From: Streptomyces lushanensis | GTDB lineage: Bacteria > Actinomycetota > Actinomycetes > Streptomycetales > Streptomycetaceae | Reading direction: 5' to 3' | Length of the DNA: 55,097 nt | Assembly (NCBI RefSeq): GCF_001700515.1 | Contig: NZ_MAUD01000055.1 | Location: forward strand, 259-55,355 | Part shown: positions 17,461 to 25,199 of the stretch, in pieces | Layout: every line of letters starts with the position of its first letter | Position numbering within the stretch: the stretch's first letter is position 1 | Translations under genes and position numbers: made by a program | The notes under the pieces: model-generated | Told to the model about the DNA's origin: nothing | Seen by the model: the letters and a program-made list of their open reading frames with translations, nothing else | The model's database searches: none

Positions 17461-18422
17461 GGCTTCGCCGTCAGCAGCGAGACCGGCAGGGCGACCCGTA
17501 CGCAACCGTTCTCCTCCAGCAGGGGTACGGGCTCCAGCCGGCCCCGCGTGCCCCGTCCCGCGCCCCGGATCTCGTACTCCGCGGCGCACTCGGGACAGCG
17601 CAGCCGTTCACCGTCCACCAGCGCCGCGCCGCCCAGCCCGCCCGCGCAGACCGGACAGCGGTCGCGGTAGGCGTAGAGATTGCCGGGCAGCCGGACCAGC
17701 AGCAGCGCCGTGCCCGCCACCTCGCGCACCCCGGTCGCGCCGTCGGCCGTGGGCGGATCCGGCAGCGGATGCCACTCGGCCGGCGCGTTCCCGGTGGCGG
17801 TTCCGGCGGTGTGCGCGGCGGTGGTTCCGGTTCCGCCCGCGGGGACGGCGCCCGCTGTCGCGTCCGGCGGCCGGGACATGATCTGGAGGAGCTTCGGCTG
17901 CGGCTTCTCCCGCGCCACCCCCTCGACCTCCACGCACCCGATCTCGGGCGCGCGGCGTGCCACGGCCTCCTCGATCGTCCAGCGCACGGTCTGGGCGGAG
18001 GAGGGACAGCCGTCGCAACTCCCGCGCAGCCGCAGCCGCAAGGTCAGTCCCTCGGTACCGCCGTCCCCGTCCGGGCCGATCCCGGCGATGTCCACATCAC
18101 CGGCGTGCGAGCCGAGATACGGACGCACCTCGTCCAGCGCCCGCTCCACCCGGGTGAGTGTGTCGTCCGGGTGGAGATCGTGCAGGATCAGCAGCCCGCC
18201 GACGAGTTCGTCCCCGCCGAGCAGGGCCAGCGGATCGGTGCCGTCCGGACGGTCGCCCAGCAGCTCGACGACACGCGCCAGGCCCGAACCGTAGAACTCC
18301 ACGATGCTCCGCACGAGTTCGTCCGCGAGGTCGCGGCCCGAGGGACCCACCGATCTGCCCAGCTCGTCGAGGAGCGCGTCGACGCGCTCACCGGCCCGCT
18401 GCTCCTTGGCCGTTGCTGCCAT
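17457..18422 (-). CDS. NifU-like domain fused to four-Cys Rieske-like domain
   Basis: A 321-residue two-domain protein. The middle (about 95-185) is a NifU C-terminal-type iron-sulfur scaffold with GSCDGCPSS. The C-terminal part (about 215-315) resembles a Rieske ferredoxin in outline but has CPVC and CPEC pairs, so four Cys replace the usual two Cys and two His. It may therefore hold a rubredoxin-type Fe, a [2Fe-2S] with all-Cys ligation, or zinc. The N-terminal 90 residues are helical (DALLDELGRSVGPSGRDLAD). It directly follows hhyL and could pass electrons from, or supply clusters to, the hydrogenase; this is inference. The start ATG is chosen for its GGAGGAAAGG site; an in-frame ATG 36 bases upstream is the alternative. 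Confidence 0.82.
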   Translation of the reverse strand: MAATAKEQRAGERVDALLDELGRSVGPSGRDLADELVRSIVEFYGSGLARVVELLGDRPDGTDPLALLGGDELVGGLLILHDLHPDDTLTRVERALDEVRPYLGSHAGDVDIAGIGPDGDGGTEGLTLRLRLRGSCDGCPSSAQTVRWTIEEAVARRAPEIGCVEVEGVAREKPQPKLLQIMSRPPDATAGAVPAGGTGTTAAHTAGTATGNAPAEWHPLPDPPTADGATGVREVAGTALLLVRLPGNLYAYRDRCPVCAGGLGGAALVDGERLRCPECAAEYEIRGAGRGTRGRLEPVPLLEENGCVRVALPVSLLTAKP

Positions 18423-18491
18423 GTCACGGTGCCTTTCCTCCGGTGGGGGACCGGACATCGGTCCGGTCGGTCAGGACCAGGCCCCCGGGCC

Positions 18492-18541
18492 AGGACCCGG
18501 ACCGGGACGCGGGACGCGGGACCCGGGACCCGATACCCGGG
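18492..18541. repeat. short imperfect CGGGACC/GCGGGAC repeats between hhyL and the NifU-like gene
   Basis: The 125-base spacer (18423-18547) is built mostly of degenerate GGGAC-type direct repeats (for example ACGCGGGACGCGGGACCC). They could form small hairpins that modulate expression downstream of the structural genes. No precise function can be assigned. Confidence 0.4.
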
Positions 18542-18547
18542 CCGGTG

Positions 18548-20332
18548 TCAGCCGCCCAACCCGCTGAGCCCGGTGGGCAGATGGGTCTCCCGGACGGTCC
18601 TGCCACCGCCGACGTACATGTGCACGCCGCACGGCAGACACGGGTCGAAGCTCCGGACGGCCCGCATGATGTCGATGCCCTTGAAGCTCTCCGGCGGGTT
18701 CTCCTCGAAGATCGGTGTGTTCTGCACCGCGTCCTCGTACGGTCCCGGCGTGCCGTAGGAGTCGCGCACGCTGGCGTTCCACGGAGTGGGCGGATACGGA
18801 TGGTAGTTGGCGATCTTGCCGTCCCTGATCACCATGTGGTGGGAGAGCACCCCGCGTACCGCCTCGGTGAAGCCGACACCGATGGACTCGTCCGGGACCT
18901 CGAAGGTCTCCCAGGTCTGGGTGCGGCCGGCACGGACCTCCTCCATCGCCCGCTCGGCGAAGTGCAGGGCGCAGGCCGCCGCGTACGCCTGGAAGTACGT
19001 CCGCGCGCGGTTGCGCTCCAGGGCGTTGCTCCACCGGGGGATCCGCCATTCGAAGGTCGTCTCCGGCTTGGTCATGGTGCGCGGCAGATTGATCTTGACG
19101 CTGTCGCCGGTGGCCCGGACATAGCCGAAGTCGACCAGTCCGGACAGGGCCGTGGACCACAGCCGGGCGAGCGGCCCGCCGCCGGTGTCCAGCGCGAGAT
19201 GGTCCGTGCCGTCGAACCAGCGCGGGGACATCACCCAGCTGTACTTGTCCGCGAAGTCCCGCTTCTGCGGGGCCGGGAGGGTGTGCTGGTTCCACGGATG
19301 GCGCGGGTCCACGGGATTGCCCAGCGGATCGCGGTCCACGAAGGTCTCCTGGCCCGCCCAGTCGTCGTAGTACGAACTGCCGAGCAGGATCCGGATGCCG
19401 AGATTGATGTCGACCAGGTCGTTGGTGACCAGTCTGCCGTCGACGATCACGCCCGGGGTGACGAACATCCGCCGTCCCCACTCGGACATGTTCCGGTAGG
19501 TGAAGTCGCAGTGCGCGGGGTCGTTGAGCGCGCCCCAGCAGCCGAGCAGCACCCGGCGCCGGCCGACCTCCTCGTACCCCGGCAGCGCCTCGTAGAAGAA
19601 GTCGAACAGGTCGTCGTGGAGCGGGACGACCCGCTTCATGAACTCCACGTACCGCGTCAGCCGCGTCAGATAGTCCGTGAAGAGCTGGATGGTCGCCACG
19701 GTGCCGACGCCGCCGGGGTAGAGCGTGGAGGGATGCACATGGCGGCCCTCCATCAGACAGAACATCTCCCGTGTGTAGCGGCTGACATGCAGCGCCTCAC
19801 GGTAGAACTCGCCCTCCAGCGGGTTGAGGGAGCGCATGATGTCGGCGATGGTGCGGTAGCCGTGGTCGCCCGCGTGGGGGGCCTCGGTGCGTTCGGCCAG
19901 TTCCAGGACACCGGGATTGGTCTCGCGGACCATCTTCTCGCAGTAGTCCACACCCACCAGATTCTCCTGGAAGATGTTGTGGTCGAACATGTACTCGGCG
20001 GCTTCGCCGAGATTCATGATCCACTCGCCGAGGTGCGGGGGCTTCACGCCGTACGCCATGTTCTGCGTGTACACCGAACAGGTCGCGTGATTGTCGCCGC
20101 AGATACCGCAGATACGGCTGGTGATGAAGTGCGCGTCACGCGGGTCCTTGCCACGCATGAAGACGCTGTAGCCGCGGAAGACCGAGGAGGTGCTGTAGCA
20201 CTCGGCCACCCGCTTGCGCTGGAAGTCGATCTTCGTGTGGATCCCGAGGCTGCCCACGATCCGGGTGATCGGATCCCAGGACATCTCCATCAGGCCGCTG
20301 CCGTCCTCGGCATGCTTGGTCGTCGGCACCAT
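18548..20332 (-). CDS. hhyL: [NiFe] hydrogenase large subunit, actinobacterial high-affinity type (group 1h/5)
   Basis: A 594-residue catalytic subunit that carries the Ni-Fe(CN)2CO site and oxidises H2. The L1 motif RICGICGDNH gives Cys75 and Cys78, and the L2 motif DPCLPCGVH gives Cys565, Cys568 and His571. The last 23 residues after His571 form the extension removed by the maturation protease encoded downstream. The overall plan (FMRGKDPRDAHFITSRICG, YTQNMAYGVKPP) matches the group 1h hydrogenases that let actinomycetes scavenge atmospheric H2, typically in spores. There is no signal peptide. A GGAAAGG ribosome site precedes the ATG. It is second in the hhySL operon. Confidence 0.95.
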   Translation of the reverse strand: MVPTTKHAEDGSGLMEMSWDPITRIVGSLGIHTKIDFQRKRVAECYSTSSVFRGYSVFMRGKDPRDAHFITSRICGICGDNHATCSVYTQNMAYGVKPPHLGEWIMNLGEAAEYMFDHNIFQENLVGVDYCEKMVRETNPGVLELAERTEAPHAGDHGYRTIADIMRSLNPLEGEFYREALHVSRYTREMFCLMEGRHVHPSTLYPGGVGTVATIQLFTDYLTRLTRYVEFMKRVVPLHDDLFDFFYEALPGYEEVGRRRVLLGCWGALNDPAHCDFTYRNMSEWGRRMFVTPGVIVDGRLVTNDLVDINLGIRILLGSSYYDDWAGQETFVDRDPLGNPVDPRHPWNQHTLPAPQKRDFADKYSWVMSPRWFDGTDHLALDTGGGPLARLWSTALSGLVDFGYVRATGDSVKINLPRTMTKPETTFEWRIPRWSNALERNRARTYFQAYAAACALHFAERAMEEVRAGRTQTWETFEVPDESIGVGFTEAVRGVLSHHMVIRDGKIANYHPYPPTPWNASVRDSYGTPGPYEDAVQNTPIFEENPPESFKGIDIMRAVRSFDPCLPCGVHMYVGGGRTVRETHLPTGLSGLGG

Positions 20333-20405
20333 GGGCTGCGCACCTTTCCGGGTGTCAGGCGTCGGATGTCAGGTGTCGGGTGTCGGGCCGGGGGGCGTCG
20401 GGCGG

Positions 20406-21494
<1,089 letters not shown>

Positions 21495-21576
21495 CGTGCC
21501 CTCCTCATCGGTGTGAAGAGCGTCCCTCCCTGGATAACCGAATCGGACGGCCTCGGTAAGTGCGGGACGGTCCTAT

Positions 21577-21616
21577 GAACCTCCGTGAACCTTCGGCGAA
21601 CACCAGCACACCGAAC
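21577..21616 (-). promoter_or_regulatory. PHO-box-like direct repeats (GTTC units)
   Basis: Read on the minus strand, GTTC recurs with spacings of 15, 11 and 10 bases. The last three units read GTTCGCCGAAG, GTTCACGGAG and GTTCATAGGAC. Streptomyces PhoP boxes are tandem 11-nt repeats resembling GTTCACC. The site lies between hhyS (start 21494, minus) and the PstS-like gene (start 21719, plus), so either could be a target. The phosphate theme of the plus-strand gene favours that one. Confidence 0.45.
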
Positions 21617-21629
21617 GGCGAAGTGGGCG

Positions 21630-21649
21630 GTTCGCCCGTCAGGGCGAAC
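21630..21649. promoter_or_regulatory. perfect 8-bp inverted repeat GTTCGCCC-GTCA-GGGCGAAC
   Basis: A palindromic operator-like element 70 bases upstream of the PstS-like gene and 135 bases upstream of hhyS. Each arm again contains GTTCGCCC, close to the PHO-box unit, so it could be a further PhoP half-site or an independent repressor site. A small hairpin is also possible. Confidence 0.45.
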
Positions 21650-21718
21650 GTACGGTGACCGGACAATTCTTCGTCGGTCGCATGTTCGAGCTTCGGGTTC
21701 GAAGGGGGGCGCTCCGCC

Positions 21719-23266
21719 ATGGAATGGCTCAGCGCGGAGAATGTCATCGCCGTGGTCACGGCGGCTTTGGGCATCATCGCCTCACTGGGCGTGCTCTGGT
21801 ACGAACGCCGGGTGCCACGCCGTACCCGTATCGGATACCGGGTCCAGCTCGACACTCCGGTGAGCAGCGCGGAGCGCACCGGCAGGGCCGGAATACGGCT
21901 GGGCCTCTTCCAGGACAATCCACAGCTCTCCGACGCCACCCTCGTACTGCTGCGGATCGAGAACGACGGCTCCACGAGCATCGCCGACTCCGACTACACG
22001 GGGCGCGAACTCCACGGTCTGACGGCGGAGTTCACCGACCGTACGGTCCGGGGCGTCGCGGTCACCACGACCCTTGGCGCCGACCATCTGCTGGACCACT
22101 TCTCGCCCGCGGCCGGGCTGCGCCACGCCGAGGGCGCCGTGTATCTGCCGCGCGTGCCGCTCAACCGCGGCCAGCACTTCAAACTGCTCGTCCTGCTCAC
22201 CGGCGGAGCGGTCGGTGACGCGATCCGGGTCAGCGGAGGGATCAGGGACGGCGGGGTCTATCCGAACCGCAGCCCGATGCCGGACGACACCCCGCCCGTG
22301 TTCAGCAGGGCCACTCGGATGATCACCGTGCTGCTCACCGCCTGTGTGGTCGTGCTGGCCTCGATCATCGTCGTCCGGGACGACGTCCGGCCGCCGATGG
22401 GATGCGCGAAGGGCGAGCTGACGATCACCGGTTCCACGGCGTTCGAACCGGTCGCCGAGGACCTGGCGGCCAAGTACATGCGGGACTGCGTCGGCTCCAC
22501 CGTCACCGTCGACGCGCGCGGCAGCCAGGAGGGCCTCCAGGAGCTGAAGGAGCGCGGCGGCGCGGCGAAGGGCGGCCCGCCCGCGCTGATCGCGCTGTCC
22601 GACGTTCCCAAGGGCGACGACCGGTTCCCCGAGCTGAGTGAGAACCCGGTCGCGGTATCCGTCTACACCCTTGTCGTCAACGATAAGGTGACGCTGCGTG
22701 ATCTGAAGACCGAGCAGGTCCGTGCCCTCTACCGGGGCGACATCGGCGAGTGGCACGAGCTGCGGGGCGGCCCGAAGGGCCTGCCCGTCATCCTCGCCAG
22801 CCGGAAGTCGGGCTCCGGCACCCGTGACATCTTCCGTGACCGGGTGCTCGGCGGCGTCTACGAGCCCGCCTACTCCTCGGCCGACTGCGGCAACAAGGAC
22901 GACACGTCCGCCAAGGTCTTCCGTTGTGAACTCGACAGCACCGACCGGGTCCTCGCCACCGTCGCCCGTACGGACGGCGCTATCGGGTACACCGAACTGC
23001 GCTCCGGCGCCATGCCGGAGGGGCTGCACACGCTGAGCCTGAACGGAGAGACCGCCTCCCCGGACACCATCGCCGACGGTGACTACCCGTTCCGGGAGGT
23101 CGAGTACGCGTACACCTACGGCAACCCGCCCGCCGACTCCCTCGTGGCGAGCTTTCTCAACTACCTGCTGCGCGGCAGCGGTCAGGACGTGGTCCGCACG
23201 CACGGCCATCTGCCGTGCTCGTCACCGAAGGGACAGACCATCTGCGCCGGTGACGCGGCTCAGTGA
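21719..23266 (+). CDS. membrane protein with C-terminal PstS-like phosphate-binding domain
   Basis: A 515-residue protein with two predicted membrane helices: residues about 7-27 (NVIAVVTAALGIIASLGVLW) and 203-224 (ITVLLTACVVVLASIIVV). Between them lies a beta-rich domain of about 175 residues, probably cytoplasmic. After the second helix, residues 235-515 match phosphate-type periplasmic-binding domains (TITGSTAFEPVAEDLA, DARGSQEGLQEL, RKSGSGTRDIF, GAIGYTELRSG). Unlike PstS it is neither a lipoprotein nor next to pstCAB, so it may sense rather than transport. It converges with the PiT transporter block and overlaps the small gene at 23260 by 7 bases. A PHO-box-like region lies upstream. Confidence 0.82.
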   Translation: MEWLSAENVIAVVTAALGIIASLGVLWYERRVPRRTRIGYRVQLDTPVSSAERTGRAGIRLGLFQDNPQLSDATLVLLRIENDGSTSIADSDYTGRELHGLTAEFTDRTVRGVAVTTTLGADHLLDHFSPAAGLRHAEGAVYLPRVPLNRGQHFKLLVLLTGGAVGDAIRVSGGIRDGGVYPNRSPMPDDTPPVFSRATRMITVLLTACVVVLASIIVVRDDVRPPMGCAKGELTITGSTAFEPVAEDLAAKYMRDCVGSTVTVDARGSQEGLQELKERGGAAKGGPPALIALSDVPKGDDRFPELSENPVAVSVYTLVVNDKVTLRDLKTEQVRALYRGDIGEWHELRGGPKGLPVILASRKSGSGTRDIFRDRVLGGVYEPAYSSADCGNKDDTSAKVFRCELDSTDRVLATVARTDGAIGYTELRSGAMPEGLHTLSLNGETASPDTIADGDYPFREVEYAYTYGNPPADSLVASFLNYLLRGSGQDVVRTHGHLPCSSPKGQTICAGDAAQ

Positions 23267-23565
23267 AACTGCGGGACGATCAGATAGAGGCCGTAGGCGA
23301 CGGCCGCCGCGCAGGTGAGGAAACACAGCCCGGCGACGACCCGCGCGGGCGCGGAAGGCCGCCGGCGGCCTCCGCCGAGGCGCGGGCGAGCGCCGGACTC
23401 GTCACGTCGGGTGAGGATGCGCACCCCGAGCGCGAAGACGAAGACGACGCCCACGGTGGCACCGATGCTGACGAGGGTCACCTCGCCCAGACCGCTCCAG
23501 TCCAGCGCGGAGCGGTCCTGCGGGGCCAGGCGGATCTGCGGTGGAGCCGGGATCTGCGGGGCCAT
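23260..23565 (-). CDS. small membrane protein downstream of the phosphate transporter
   Basis: A 101-residue protein with two hydrophobic helices (VTLVSIGATVGVVFVFALGV and VVAGLCFLTCAAAVAYGLYL) separated by a basic Arg/Gly-rich loop. The ATG at 23565 follows GGAGGAC; an ATG at 23580, touching the PiT stop, is an alternative start. Actinomycete pit genes often have such a small partner, whose role is unknown. It is cotranscribed with the transporter and ends convergently inside the PstS-like gene. Confidence 0.75.
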   Translation of the reverse strand: MAPQIPAPPQIRLAPQDRSALDWSGLGEVTLVSIGATVGVVFVFALGVRILTRRDESGARPRLGGGRRRPSAPARVVAGLCFLTCAAAVAYGLYLIVPQFH

Positions 23566-23579
23566 GCGGTCCTCCTCCA

Positions 23580-24725
23580 TCAGATGTTCGCCTTGGCGGC
23601 CCGGGAGCGGATCGTGACGGTGTTCTCGTCGTTGACATTGCCCGAATGCACCGGATTGCGGCGGGAGACGATCACGATGAAGGCCGCCACGGCGGCGGCT
23701 GCCAGGGCGACGACGATCGTTCCGACCGTGCCGCCGTATACGACCATGGCGGCGGCGAGCGCCCCCACGGCCGCGGCCGCGGGAAGGGTGATGCACCAGC
23801 CGATGGCCATGCGTCCCGCGATTCCCCAGCGCACCTCCGCCAGCCTTCTGCCGAGCCCCGCGCCGAGGATGGCGCCGGAGCAGACCTGGGTGGTGGAGAG
23901 GGCGAAGCCGAGGTGCGCGGAGGTCAGGATCACGGTCGTGGCGGAGGACTCGGCGGTGAAGCCCTGCGGGGCGCGGATGTCGGTGAGACCGCGGCCCATG
24001 GTCCTGATGATCCGCCAGCCGCCGAGATAGGTGCCGAGGGCGATCGCCAGGCCGGCCGAGGCGATGACCCACAGCGGCGGTCCCGAGTCCGGCGCGAGCG
24101 CGCCCACGGAGATCAGGGTGAGGGTGATGACGCCCATGGTCTTCTGGGCGTCGTTGGTGCCGTGCGCGATGGAGACCAGCGAGGCGGAGACGATCTGGCC
24201 GAGCCGGAATCCGCGGTCGACGGAGGACTCCTTGCCCCGGGAGGTGACCCGGTAGACGAGATAGGTCGCCAGCAGCGCGGCGAGACCGGCGACCAGCGGG
24301 GACGCGACGGCCGGCAGGATGATCTTCTCGAGCACCACGTCGAAGTGCACACCGTGCCGTCCCGCGCCCACCCACACGGCACCGATCAGCCCGCCGAACA
24401 GGGCGTGCGAGGAACTGGACGGCAGACCCACCAGCCAGGTCAGCAGATTCCACAGGGTCGCGCCGATCAGACCGGCGAAGACCATGCCCGGGGTGACCAG
24501 GCTGTCGTTCACGATGCCGCCGGAGATCGTTCTGGCGACCTGGGTGGAGAGGAACGCGCCCACGAGATTGAGTACGCCGCTGATGAGGACCGCGACCTTG
24601 GGACGCAACGCCCCGGTGGCGATCGAGGTCGCCATGGCGTTCGCGGTGTCGTGGAATCCGTTGGTGAAGTCGAACGCCAGGGCGGTCAGGATCACCACGC
24701 CCACAAGAAAGGTGATGTGGTCCAT
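23580..24725 (-). CDS. pitH: PiT-family inorganic phosphate transporter
   Basis: A 381-residue low-affinity phosphate permease that carries metal-phosphate by proton symport. The two PiT signatures are present: FDFTNGFHDTANAMA near the N-terminus and IAHGTNDAQKTMGV in the second half. About ten hydrophobic segments are visible. The ATG at 24725 (MDHITFLVG) follows GAGGCG; the frame extends upstream without family similarity. Together with the small membrane gene it forms a minus-strand unit facing the PstS-like gene. The symbol follows Streptomyces usage and is not proven for this copy. Confidence 0.9.
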   Translation of the reverse strand: MDHITFLVGVVILTALAFDFTNGFHDTANAMATSIATGALRPKVAVLISGVLNLVGAFLSTQVARTISGGIVNDSLVTPGMVFAGLIGATLWNLLTWLVGLPSSSSHALFGGLIGAVWVGAGRHGVHFDVVLEKIILPAVASPLVAGLAALLATYLVYRVTSRGKESSVDRGFRLGQIVSASLVSIAHGTNDAQKTMGVITLTLISVGALAPDSGPPLWVIASAGLAIALGTYLGGWRIIRTMGRGLTDIRAPQGFTAESSATTVILTSAHLGFALSTTQVCSGAILGAGLGRRLAEVRWGIAGRMAIGWCITLPAAAAVGALAAAMVVYGGTVGTIVVALAAAAVAAFIVIVSRRNPVHSGNVNDENTVTIRSRAAKANI

Positions 24726-25199
24726 TCGCCTCATCCAAGCGCAGCGGCCCGTACCCCGCCGACAGGCGCTGTGGGGACACCGGGCGCTTCCTCCCAAAGG
24801 ATGAGTGGATCAGCCTCTTGCGCCGGTGTGCACCCATGTGACCGCCCTGCGGCCTCTGCGCGGCCTGCGGGGTGTGCGCGCCGTGTGTGACATCTGCGAT
24901 GTGTGGACCGTGATGCCCCGAACCGTGCCGACGGACCGTCAGCCGCACCGGGGGAGCCGGTTCCGGGATTTTGACATTGCCTTGACAAATTAAGATCCCG
25001 TTGCCAGGCTGCAAAAACTCTAGCGAGTTTCCGCAATTACGTTGACGCCGCATCGAATCCACTTCGCCAGACCGGTATGGCTGTTGCACGGGTGACGGGA
25101 CATCACCCGAGCGCAGGTTCTTCCCCCCGTGACACGGCAGCGCGATGTCGCGCGCCCGTGCCTTGCTCACCCCTCCCGCAAGGTCAGGAAGGATGCTCC
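24726..25199. other. divergent non-coding region between pit and the sugar dehydrogenase gene
   Basis: This 474-base gap carries promoters for both flanking units and no credible gene; short frames within it lack ribosome sites or family features. The notable part is a low-GC stretch at 24966-25030 with two TTGACA hexamers, 11 bases apart (24971 and 24982), followed by AAATTAAGAT. This is the best -35-like signal for the plus-strand gene, although the transcription start would be about 200 bases from its ATG. Alternatively the direct repeat is a regulator site. Confidence 0.45.

Noticed and set aside
24805..24993. 62-codon plus-strand frame between pit and the sugar dehydrogenase
   Set aside because: No ribosome site, no family resemblance, and it ends inside the low-GC promoter-like stretch.
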